64,000 nucleotides of DNA from a bacterium. Lineage in GTDB: Bacteria; Armatimonadota; Abditibacteriia; Abditibacteriales; Abditibacteriaceae. Under the pieces are notes generated by a model that did not search any database, was not told the origin of the DNA, and saw nothing but the letters and a program-made list of their open reading frames with translations. Every line of letters begins with the position of its first letter. The stretch's first letter is position 1. The position numbers and the translations under genes are program-made. Location of the stretch: contig SDZD01000001.1 of the NCBI GenBank assembly GCA_004172935.1, forward strand, positions 1 through 64,000, written 5' to 3'. This document shows, one piece after another, positions 8,256 to 15,381 of this stretch.

Positions 8256-9245
8256 ATGACTCAAGATAAATCTGAGGACTATGGCTATAGGCTTAATGTA
8301 GAGTATTATGGAGCCGATTTCCCCGTTGAGGTTTTAGTTGCCAGGATGGAACGAGAGGATTTTATTATTCCTGAGTTCCAGCGTGAATTTGTGTGGAAGC
8401 GCACAGATTCATCTCGGTTCATTGATTCTCTCATAATAGGTCTACCAACACCTTCCATATTCCTAGCCAAAGACAAAAAATCTAGCAAATACATAGTAAT
8501 CGATGGTCAGCAAAGATTGAGAACATTACAATATTTTTACAGAGGATACTATCCAGATGAGAAAAAATTTCATCTAGAAGGTGCCACGCCACAGATAAAT
8601 GGCCTTACATATCAAGAGTTACCTCCATATGAAAGACGTAATCTCGATAATGCTATAATCCATTGCGTTATCATATCCGAGGACTATGATTCAAGAGGTA
8701 TGTTCCATGTATTTGAAAGGCTAAACACATCTGGCGTATCATTGAAACCACAAGAAATACGTAATGCCCTTTATCACGGGAGTACGATTAATTTAATCAA
8801 GGAACTCTCTTCTAATGAACTTTGGTCTACAATGTCGGGACATACTTCTTCATCAAACTCTCAAGAGATAATACTTAGAGGCTTTGCTCTACTACAGAAC
8901 AAAGAAGCATATATGGGTAGCACAGAAGACTTCCTCAACTATTTCCTTACTCAAAATCAAGACTTAGGAGAAGTCGAATTGAGCGGCATGCGCACCCTAT
9001 TTTCGAATGCAATAAATAAGGCATTTGAATGTCTTGGCGAAAAGGCATTCTACAGAGGAAGTAGATTCAACGCTTCACTTTTCGAATCACTATTCGTTAT
9101 CATTTCTCAGAAATACGATGATTTAGATTGCAAATCACTGACAGCATTTAGAGACAATCTATTCTTAGATGGTGAAATATGGAATCTAAGAAATCCCGTA
9201 AAGAAAGTTGAGTACGTTAAGAACATCTATAAATCTATAATTTAA
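8256..9245 (+). CDS. DUF262 family protein (ParB/Srx-like fold), partner of HEPN protein
   Basis: 329 residues. The N-terminal DUF262 hallmarks are clear: IPEFQREFVWK (about 38-48), then VIDGQQRLRTL (81-91), and FERLNTSGVSLKPQEIRNAL (about 153-172). DUF262 domains belong to the ParB/sulfiredoxin fold and occur in GmrSD-type restriction enzymes and in two-gene defence or toxin-antitoxin modules, where they may bind and hydrolyse NTP. This protein lacks the HNH-containing DUF1524 domain of GmrD. It ends one base before the HEPN gene at 9,246. The DNA is AT-rich compared with the phage genes. TAAAAT lies about nine bases before the ATG, suggesting a very short leader. Confidence 0.85.
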   Translation: MTQDKSEDYGYRLNVEYYGADFPVEVLVARMEREDFIIPEFQREFVWKRTDSSRFIDSLIIGLPTPSIFLAKDKKSSKYIVIDGQQRLRTLQYFYRGYYPDEKKFHLEGATPQINGLTYQELPPYERRNLDNAIIHCVIISEDYDSRGMFHVFERLNTSGVSLKPQEIRNALYHGSTINLIKELSSNELWSTMSGHTSSSNSQEIILRGFALLQNKEAYMGSTEDFLNYFLTQNQDLGEVELSGMRTLFSNAINKAFECLGEKAFYRGSRFNASLFESLFVIISQKYDDLDCKSLTAFRDNLFLDGEIWNLRNPVKKVEYVKNIYKSII

Positions 9246-9719
9246 ATGCTCCCCTCCATCGTATCACACATACAAAGACTGGACAACTTATTCCAAATAG
9301 CTTCACGTGTTAGCGACCCCAGAGAACAAAGCGAATGGGCAAAATATCTTTGCATACTAGTTTCCGGCCTAATAGAATCCTCCTTAAGAAATCTAATAGA
9401 AGACTATTGTCAGAAAAAATCGTCTCCAAATGTCAGCAGGTACGCATTAAGAGATATTGACAGGCTCACTAACTGCAAAACAGGAAAAATTCATTCAACT
9501 CTTGAATCATTTGACGCTCAATGGGCATTAGATTTTAACAGCAATATGAATTCACAAAGCAGGATGCCAGAAGAACTTTTTAATTCCATAAATAGTGTAA
9601 TATCTAACAGACATATTTTTGCACATGGAGGAAGTGCCGGGATGAGTCTTGGAAATATAACAAAGTTTTACCATGATACAAAAAAAGTCATATTAATCTT
9701 AGATTCAATCATCAAGTAA
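9246..9719 (+). CDS. HEPN-domain protein, probable RNase effector of the DUF262 pair
   Basis: 157 residues, all-helical, with RHIFAH at residues 122-127, matching the R(N/H)xxxH signature of catalytic HEPN RNases (R122, H123, H127). It resembles the RiboL-PSP-HEPN/MAE_28990 type that often accompanies DUF262 genes. The gene follows DUF262 with no gap, so the two are probably co-translated. I infer a two-component defence or toxin-antitoxin module, with HEPN as effector and DUF262 as sensor or regulator. Confidence 0.75.
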   Translation: MLPSIVSHIQRLDNLFQIASRVSDPREQSEWAKYLCILVSGLIESSLRNLIEDYCQKKSSPNVSRYALRDIDRLTNCKTGKIHSTLESFDAQWALDFNSNMNSQSRMPEELFNSINSVISNRHIFAHGGSAGMSLGNITKFYHDTKKVILILDSIIK

Positions 9720-9755
9720 ATATTGTCAATTATAGACGCGCCATATCCTTCATCA

Positions 9756-10598
9756 CTATTTAGATAATTTTCTCACAAGTAAAATCTCTTGCTGCGCTTC
9801 TTCTATACCTATCGGCGGAAGGCGCTTCTCAAAGTAGGCTTTTACCTTCTCGCCTACCTCAATAATAGCCAATTCCTCGCATAGTTCCCAAGACGATATA
9901 GGTGAAAATTGATACAGCCTACACTCCGACCGGCCAACGAGAGCCTTCTCATCGTCAATCCGAAGCATGGCGATAGCAGAAACTATTTTGTTTGCGCCTT
10001 CAACCACCACTACGCTCGGACAGCAATCCTTGATCAAATTCTTACTGCACGCCTCATGCATCAATACTCGCAGAGGACGGGATAAGTCGTAGGGCCAACT
10101 CACCTTCCTTTCTCCCGCCATCGCCATGATATTGAAGTACATGAATGGTTCGTCGTAGGGAATTTGACCAGCTTCTTGCAGACGGTCAAATTCCCTTTCT
10201 GTAAACCAAAGGTCAATTAACCAACTCAAAAGGTTGAACTGCCTCACTTCTTTAGTGAGAAACATCGAATTGATGCGCAAGAGGGGGAAATTAAGATGGC
10301 GACAAATTCTATCCTTTTTCTCGTCATTGATTGCGGCTCTCGAATTTTCCCGGTGGTGAGGTCCATCGAATTCCACCGCAAACAATGGCTCAAAGTCTGA
10401 TTCTGCCACGACAAAATCGAAGTGAGCTTTGAGGGCGTAAGAGTAATCCTCCTTTGAAAGCCCGCTCTGGTTTATTTCAAGTACATCGGCGATGCGCTGT
10501 TTAGGAAATATCTCCGCGCCATTTAATGCCACAATCTGGTTCAATATTGCGCGCGTTTTTGCTTCCGACCCGTTGAGCAATTTCTTCGTGTGGGGCAT
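9756..10598 (-). CDS. DUF2726-type PD-(D/E)XK nuclease-like protein
   Basis: 280 residues. The segment HFDFVVAE (59-66) followed by FAVEFDGPHH (73-82) is typical of DUF2726, a restriction-like fold with the catalytic D...ExD core. An IND-EKKDRIC region with Lys 94 and 95 follows at about 90-99, as in related Vsr-like nucleases. The C-terminal 130 residues have no motif I recognise. It converges on the DUF262/HEPN pair with a gap of only 36 bp. A role in DNA cleavage during defence is plausible but not shown. Confidence 0.65.
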   Translation of the reverse strand: MPHTKKLLNGSEAKTRAILNQIVALNGAEIFPKQRIADVLEINQSGLSKEDYSYALKAHFDFVVAESDFEPLFAVEFDGPHHRENSRAAINDEKKDRICRHLNFPLLRINSMFLTKEVRQFNLLSWLIDLWFTEREFDRLQEAGQIPYDEPFMYFNIMAMAGERKVSWPYDLSRPLRVLMHEACSKNLIKDCCPSVVVVEGANKIVSAIAMLRIDDEKALVGRSECRLYQFSPISSWELCEELAIIEVGEKVKAYFEKRLPPIGIEEAQQEILLVRKLSK

Positions 10599-10658
10599 AG
10601 ATTTCTATTCTACCTCACGTGTTGGCGCTCTTAAAAATTAGTAGTTTTTACGGAAGCC

Positions 10659-10807
10659 TTCCCCGATAATTGTTCTCTCTACAGAGCAAGCATAGCTGTC
10701 AAGGGCCGTAGAGAAAAAGAATTTCTAGGCGTAGCCGTCAAAGAAATTGTTTTGCGTGCCCTTGACGGCGACAGCGCCGTCTCTGTCATGCTTTGACAAA
10801 AAGGGAA
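10659..10807 (+). repeat. inverted repeat arm B with decayed coding segment
   Basis: Inverted copy of 5,566-5,713. It encodes on the plus strand a peptide close to the 69-residue product there, but has no start codon and a TGA where the other copy continues. It occupies most of the 223-bp gap between convergent-side neighbours, in which I see nothing else. Confidence 0.7.
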
Positions 10808-10821
10808 CGCTTCAGCCCTGC

Positions 10822-11496
10822 TCACTGATTCAAGGGGGTATTCATTGATTTGTGCCAGTCAAGAAGCCAAGCAACATCTTGGTCACTGAGGCGAAACCAT
10901 TCACCCCGCTCATGTCTGTGCTTAAAACGCTTGAGTAGGTCTGCCTCACAAGCCGTAATGTCAGTGACTTCGATTTGAACTACGACTTCATGTTCATAAG
11001 GTGAGTGCGTGCTATACGCCTTTAGCCTTTGTTGGAGGTTAGTTGTCTTGCCTATTTTGTACAATCCGTGTCCATTGTGTAAAACATAGATAACACCGGC
11101 TGTCCCCGTATCAGTCGGAGCCTTGAGCCAGCCCACAAGTGAGCTAAGACTCGGAGGTGGAATCCTGGGCACTTCGTCCAGCTCAAAATAGAAAGCATCT
11201 TCCTCGCTTTCTCCTTCTTTAGCATCATCTCGCTTATTTATAAGGATTAGCTCCCAATCAACTCCTTCACCGATTCCACGGCTAACAGCTGCTGCATTCA
11301 GCCCTGTCATCTCCTGTAAAACGCTGATGGTAACTTCCCCCTTGTGGAATTGTCTATAAGGTTGAGACAAATGAGATAGTGCGAAGAGGATACGAAGTAG
11401 TTCGTCGCTCATAACAGGCATGTTACGCAAGAAATGGTTGGGGATTCCAAGCTGGTCCGCTTGTGCGTTGTGCTGCTCTAATTCCTCTTTCTTCAT
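10822..11496 (-). CDS. T5orf172 / GIY-YIG-like domain protein
   Basis: 224 residues from ATG 11,494-11,496; upstream in-frame codons overlap the neighbouring gene and have low coding quality. The N-terminal half contains a likely winged-helix segment (MTGLNAAAVSRGIGEGVDWELI). The C-terminal 90 residues carry GVIYVLHN-GHGLYKIGKTTNLQQRL, then E in TACEADLLKRF, the core of the T5orf172/MUG113 branch of the GIY-YIG superfamily. These domains occur in phage and mobile-element proteins, some DNA-binding and some perhaps nucleolytic. It is followed in the same direction by nothing until the repeat arm. Confidence 0.75.
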   Translation of the reverse strand: MKKEELEQHNAQADQLGIPNHFLRNMPVMSDELLRILFALSHLSQPYRQFHKGEVTISVLQEMTGLNAAAVSRGIGEGVDWELILINKRDDAKEGESEEDAFYFELDEVPRIPPPSLSSLVGWLKAPTDTGTAGVIYVLHNGHGLYKIGKTTNLQQRLKAYSTHSPYEHEVVVQIEVTDITACEADLLKRFKHRHERGEWFRLSDQDVAWLLDWHKSMNTPLNQ

Positions 11497-11566
11497 ATTT
11501 ACCAGTTTATAAGACCTAATTAAAAACCTTATTTCGTGTAAAATATGTAACGTTATCCACGTCGAA

Positions 11567-12334
11567 TCACCTGGACCGAAGAATCCTGATTGCGGAACGA
11601 GGTTTTTTTGCCTTGTTAATCTGACGCGCCAAATTAGCCATTCTTTTCGATCTTTGATCGAATAGCTCCTCAAGCACATATTCCAGCATTTCGTATCCGT
11701 CCAAAATATCCTTTTCATCAAGAGCGTTTGAGTGACTACCTGCATTACCAATCCATTTAACAGCTAATAATGCATCGGCAAGCATCGAATTTACGTCTCT
11801 AAAAATTTCTATCCTATTATGAAGGTTCAAGTCTCTACGCCTTCTATTGCTTACGATGGTGCGCTTAACGCCCAAATCCGTGAGTAGCATTTCAACGCTT
11901 GAGCGGATGCGATTCGCACATGATGCCAAATCAACCCAGTAAAGTTGAAACGACGCTTCTATCTCCTTCTGTATGTCTAATGGAAGCTTCTTTGGGAGTT
12001 GGATTATTGGAGGCGCTTGCATGAAAAATAGAGGCTCAAAGCGGTGCATGTGCTCTACTTGCCGGAGTTCATCATTTCCCCATTCTTCAACGGAATAACG
12101 CCCTGCGACCGCGACGTCTTCTAAGCACTCATGGCATTTCAGGAAACAGGTAAAACGTCCCTCAATCCACCCTGGCTCCCACCCAGCTTCTCTATGTTCG
12201 TTCAGCGACTGCGATGTTTCGCCCGTGTTCAACGTTCTTTTCTCTAATATTAATTTTGCTGCGTGACAGGCAGGACAGGGCCACTTAATAGTTTGGTTTT
12301 CCAAGAAATCACGTTGCCAGATATGTCGATTCAT
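11567..12334 (-). CDS. DUF4145 family protein (zinc ribbon plus HEPN-like)
   Basis: 255 residues. An N-terminal zinc-ribbon-like part (CPAC at about 20-23 and CFLKCHEC near 63-70) precedes a helical C-terminal domain with KWIGNAGSHS, the conserved DUF4145 segment related to HEPN folds. DUF4145 proteins occur alone or fused to restriction subunits, and many lie in defence islands. AT-rich DNA. It is the last gene before the right junction of the island. Confidence 0.75.
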   Translation of the reverse strand: MNRHIWQRDFLENQTIKWPCPACHAAKLILEKRTLNTGETSQSLNEHREAGWEPGWIEGRFTCFLKCHECLEDVAVAGRYSVEEWGNDELRQVEHMHRFEPLFFMQAPPIIQLPKKLPLDIQKEIEASFQLYWVDLASCANRIRSSVEMLLTDLGVKRTIVSNRRRRDLNLHNRIEIFRDVNSMLADALLAVKWIGNAGSHSNALDEKDILDGYEMLEYVLEELFDQRSKRMANLARQINKAKKPRSAIRILRSR

Positions 12335-12410
12335 AAAAGATATTTTCCTAGAAGGGGTTTTACTATGAATCTGTCACTTTAACATATTCTCTTCTCGTGT
12401 AGATTCCCAG

Positions 12411-12581
12411 TTAAATCACTTGGACTGCGCCGCCATTGCGAAGCGATTCGAGCCGGTCGTGGAGGGTTTGGGCGGAGGCGCTCAGCGTCGAGGTCGAACC
12501 AGCCGCGCCGTTCATGTTGTTTTGAAATTGGGTGACGCCTTGCGACACGAGGGAGATAACAATGGAATAAGCGGCAGACAT
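12411..12581 (-). pseudogene. displaced 5' end of the tape-measure gene
   Basis: 56 codons from ATG 12,579-12,581. The first 47 residues match the N-terminus of the intact tape-measure protein at 39 positions; then the frame enters island sequence and stops. Codon use is GC-rich like the neighbouring tail genes, and the palindrome at 12,597-12,616 lies just upstream as it does near other phage genes. I conclude that this is the resident 5' end, cut off from the rest of the gene by the island. Confidence 0.85.
12448..12469. repeat. right 22-bp direct repeat bounding the cargo island
   Basis: Identical to 3,401-3,422. It marks the right junction, inside the displaced tape-measure fragment. Confidence 0.8.
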
Positions 12582-12596
12582 GAAGGGGTGAACGGC

Positions 12597-12616
12597 TTGT
12601 CAACTCAAGTTGACAA
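12597..12616. repeat. dispersed late-region palindrome, copy 1
   Basis: TTGTCAACTCAAGTTGACAA, 9-bp arms around a CA/TG centre. It lies between the tail-chaperone frameshift product and the start of the displaced tape-measure fragment. See the other copies at 15,350, 18,836, 20,821 and 21,484. Confidence 0.85.
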
Positions 12617-12623
12617 ACGGGAT

Positions 12624-13354
12624 TTAATCGCCCGATTGGGGCGGGTTGGCGTCGCGGTTCATCAGCGCCACCAGTTGCGGAAGGTTGCGAACCACCCGGC
12701 GACGGGCCTTCGGGCATCCGTCGAGAAGGTCGGCAAACGTCTCTTCTCCGATATAGCGCGCCGCCCGATACAACAGCTCAAGGGCGGGCGCGTCGTCAAA
12801 GTCGAATTCAGGAATTACGAGAGGGCGCTTTTTGCCATCGCCATTTTTTTTTGCGGGCTTAACTCTGGGTTGACCAAATAAATAGCCGTGATGATTTGGG
12901 CGATGAGGTCTTTATTGTTGGGCCGCTTCATCCAGCGTTGGGCGTCCAGAGCGTCAGTAAAGAGCGCTACATATTCGCCCGCGCGGGTGCGCTTGTGGAC
13001 GGTCGCCAAGAATTCGAGGGCTAAACCCATTTTTCCTTCGCGAGCTGGTGCGCGGTGAACGACTTGGTTTTTCACGAAAAGGCGCCCGGCTTCCACGTCG
13101 TAAATATCGAGAATGTCGAGTTCCTTCACGAACACGCGCACGTTTTGGCCGTTGCGCTTTTTGATGGAAACGGGGATGTAATGGGTTTCGCCGCCGTTGT
13201 CGAGTTCGTCCAAATTGTCGAGGTCGCTCGCGTCTGCATTGTCGAGCAGTGCGCCAATCATGGCGGCTGAATAGGGTTGCTTCGCGGCGTCTGGTGTCGG
13301 GGTTTCGTTGAGTTCTTCGACTGGCAGTTTTTCGATGGTGAGGTTTAAAGGCAT
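12624..13354 (-). CDS. tail assembly chaperone GT product via -1 frameshift
   Basis: A -1 slip on nine consecutive A residues of the mRNA (12,844-12,852) moves ribosomes into an open frame that runs to TAA at 12,624-12,626. This adds about 72 residues (motifs VIPEFDFDDAPALELLYRAAR, RRRVVRNLPQLVAL) to the 0-frame protein. Many siphophages make such G and GT chaperones in a fixed ratio from the gene before the tape measure, which is exactly this position. The extension has good amino-acid composition and no separate start or ribosome binding site, which supports frameshifting. Confidence 0.75.
12815..13354 (-). CDS. tail assembly chaperone, G-like 0-frame product
   Basis: 179 residues from ATG 13,352-13,354. 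The N-terminal 60 residues are acidic; a beta-rich part follows (THYIPVSIKKRNGQNVRVFV), then helices. It ends PQKKMAMAKSALS, where the A9 slippery run lies about 28-36 bases before the stop. Chaperones of this kind coat the tape-measure protein during tail assembly. The function rests on position and on the frameshift layout rather than on sequence similarity I can name. Confidence 0.7.
   Translation of the reverse strand: MPLNLTIEKLPVEELNETPTPDAAKQPYSAAMIGALLDNADASDLDNLDELDNGGETHYIPVSIKKRNGQNVRVFVKELDILDIYDVEAGRLFVKNQVVHRAPAREGKMGLALEFLATVHKRTRAGEYVALFTDALDAQRWMKRPNNKDLIAQIITAIYLVNPELSPQKKMAMAKSALS
12844..12852 (-). other. programmed -1 frameshift site (A9 slippery run)
   Basis: The minus strand reads CAA AAA AAA ATG in the chaperone frame. 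Pairing of P- and A-site tRNAs on AAA AAA is unchanged after a one-base backward slip, and the -1 frame then stays open for about 72 codons. Confidence 0.75.
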
Positions 13355-13462
13355 GGAAAGGAAAGGAGGGGTTAGGGTTGGGTTTGGGAGTTGGGCGGCG
13401 CGCCAGGTGGGAGCCGGGCGCGCCTGTTTGGCCCTGATTTACAGGGCGTGAGAAAGTCGGGC

Positions 13463-13888
13463 TTAGGCTTCCTCTAGTTCGTCTTCGTCGGCGTCGATGA
13501 AACCGGGTTCAATGGTGATCGACCATTTCGCGGAGTCCTTGCCCGACTCGATAGAAATATCAATCACGCGCCAGTCACCAGCGGTTAGAGCCGCTTTCAA
13601 TCGGGGCGGAATGATTTCGTTTTCAGCAACGGCGAACGACAAATCGGTGATGAGGTCGCCAGGCATCGGGAGGTTCTGGGTGTTGTTGGACTTGCCCAAA
13701 AAGCCGCTGATCGTGGCTTGACCGTCCGTAATGTCCAGAACTTTCTCTTTATATCGGGCGTGTGCCGATTGAGGGTTTTCAACCTCGAAGTTAGCGCGAA
13801 CGGTGATTTTGTCCCATTGGGTTTTGACTCCGTTGCACGTCACAGTCACGCGGCGTCCTTTGACGCGCTCGATGTTGGGGAAAGGCAT
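13463..13888 (-). CDS. probable major tail (tube) protein
   Basis: 141 residues, predominantly beta, starting MPFPNIERVKGRRVTVTCNG and ending in an acidic tail (DADEDELEEA). Its size, its beta-rich character and its place between the tail terminator-like gene and the chaperone fit a tail tube subunit. No motif decides it. The gap to the chaperone gene (13,355-13,462) holds an inverted repeat with two GGCGCGCC sites and a small hairpin, GCCCTG-TAAAT-CAGGGC at about 13,429-13,445. Confidence 0.55.
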   Translation of the reverse strand: MPFPNIERVKGRRVTVTCNGVKTQWDKITVRANFEVENPQSAHARYKEKVLDITDGQATISGFLGKSNNTQNLPMPGDLITDLSFAVAENEIIPPRLKAALTAGDWRVIDISIESGKDSAKWSITIEPGFIDADEDELEEA

Positions 13889-13932
13889 ATTGTGAGGGGT
13901 GGCCTTAGCCAGAAGCTAAAGCGGGGGCGCGG

Positions 13933-14400
13933 TTAATCCGCGCAATGCACAGCCAGGGAAAGCGTGTGCGGGTTGATTCGGGCGGGGTTTTCATACCTGC
14001 CCTGCCCTGCTTTGAATTCGCTTTCTTCAAGTGCTAGGGCGTCGAGTTGGTCTTCGGCGCCTTCGAGAATGTGCTTAAGCGCATCCTTCAAAAGCGATTC
14101 AGCCGGGGCGCACCGGGGGCCGGTGACAACCTCGATAGAGATTTCGATTAAATTCCGCCGCCCGTCCGCTATCACGCCTTCAGGGTCTTCAGCGATGCCC
14201 GCGACTTCCAGCACCAGGAGCGGGCGCTGTGTTCGCAAGCCTTCTGTCGCCGTTGCCCAGTCGCCGAAAACTTCGACTTGCCCCCAGGTCGTGAAGGTGG
14301 TTTTGTACGGCTCCGAATGAAGCCGAGTTTCGAGAAGCTGTTTCACGCGCTCGACGGCATAGGAGCCGGGGCGTGTTGCGTCAACGCCAGTAAGGAACAT
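13933..14400 (-). CDS. probable tail terminator or head-tail joining protein
   Basis: 155 residues from ATG 14,398-14,400, which overlaps the stop of the upstream gene (TAATG). The sequence has the alpha/beta layout of minor tail or tail-completion proteins (RPGSYAVERVKQLLETRL, a central beta hairpin, LVLEVAG). I infer the role from position only. Confidence 0.55.
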   Translation of the reverse strand: MFLTGVDATRPGSYAVERVKQLLETRLHSEPYKTTFTTWGQVEVFGDWATATEGLRTQRPLLVLEVAGIAEDPEGVIADGRRNLIEISIEVVTGPRCAPAESLLKDALKHILEGAEDQLDALALEESEFKAGQGRYENPARINPHTLSLAVHCAD

Positions 14401-14843
14401 TAGGGAGTGAGCGCCGCGAGGTCTTTCATAAAGGCGTCTCGCGCGCCGGTTTGGTACTTCTTCAGCGCTTCCGTTCGCCACTGCGCGGGGCGCTCCTTGT
14501 CCGCGTGGCGCGCTGCCGCATAGGGTTGCGTGTTGTCAATCTCGCCGGTTACGGTGTCGGCTCGTTTGACGACTCGCGAATACTCGCCCCGAAGTAACGC
14601 GCCGCTTCGCTTCCACAACGCCACCAGGCGCCGCCCGCCCAGCCGCCCGCCAGTTCGTCGCCGTCTCGATTCTTTGGGGATAGAACGCTCATAAATGAGG
14701 CGTTTCATCATTGCCCGCGAACCGTCGAGCAAAACCGCCAGCCCGTCGCCGGTGCCCTTCGCTACGACTTTGGGCGCGTTGGCTCCCGTCTTCTTCAGGG
14801 CGGCGCCGACTTCCTTGCAGTTGTCCGAGGCGCTAAAGTTCAT
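14400..14843 (-). CDS. HK97 gp10-like neck protein (probable)
   Basis: 147 residues, very basic, with many Arg (KESRRRRTGGRLGGRRL) and helical ends. Basic proteins of this size between the connector and the tail terminator are usually HK97 gp10-like head-tail joining proteins. It overlaps the upstream gene by 11 bases and the downstream gene by its stop codon. Confidence 0.55.
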   Translation of the reverse strand: MNFSASDNCKEVGAALKKTGANAPKVVAKGTGDGLAVLLDGSRAMMKRLIYERSIPKESRRRRTGGRLGGRRLVALWKRSGALLRGEYSRVVKRADTVTGEIDNTQPYAAARHADKERPAQWRTEALKKYQTGARDAFMKDLAALTP

Positions 14844-15336
14844 CGGGCGTATACCCCATGCTCAGCATTCCCCAGCGTTTCCGGTTTCGATTCCCGTTCG
14901 CCTGAAGCGCGCGAACCGTCTCCGAAATATCGCCGTTGAGGGCGGCTATCATGTCGTCAGCAGCCGACTTGCAGCCGGTGGCTATCTGCTGATTGTCCGC
15001 GCCTGTGAGCATTCGGTACAGATCGTAAATGATCCTCTCTTTCGCGGCGTTGCTCGCTTGCGTGTTTTGTTCGTTGCGTCGCTGCGCCTGATCGGTGTTT
15101 GTCTCGTCTGGGTAGGCGGTCGCAAACTGCGAAAGCGTCAACGGGAACGAAAAGGCGCCGACGCTTTCGCGCGTTTTGCTCTTAACGTAGGTGCAAGCGA
15201 TGGGGATAAGGCGCTCGATTTCGGCTATAAAATCCTCGTCACTCATGGCCGCGTTTAAATAGTGGCCTTTCAAACGAGAATCACCCGCGACTTCCTGAGC
15301 TTCGAGCGTAAACCATTCGGGAATGGGGAGCGACAT
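14833..15336 (-). CDS. head-tail connector protein (probable)
   Basis: 167 residues from ATG 15,334-15,336. I exclude the in-frame codons further upstream because they read through the palindrome at 15,350-15,369. The helical sequence (FIAEIERLIPIACTYVKSKT, AKERIIYDLYRML) and its place directly after the capsid gene fit a gp6-like adaptor. No diagnostic motif. Confidence 0.55.
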   Translation of the reverse strand: MSLPIPEWFTLEAQEVAGDSRLKGHYLNAAMSDEDFIAEIERLIPIACTYVKSKTRESVGAFSFPLTLSQFATAYPDETNTDQAQRRNEQNTQASNAAKERIIYDLYRMLTGADNQQIATGCKSAADDMIAALNGDISETVRALQANGNRNRKRWGMLSMGYTPDEL

Positions 15337-15349
15337 AGAAAAGGGCGGC

Positions 15350-15369
15350 TTGTCAACTTGAGTTGACAA
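15350..15369. repeat. dispersed late-region palindrome, copy 2
   Basis: TTGTCAACTTGAGTTGACAA, extended here by CGGC/GCCG to 13-bp arms. It lies between the capsid stop and the connector start. Confidence 0.85.
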
Positions 15370-15381
15370 GCCGCGAGCCGA

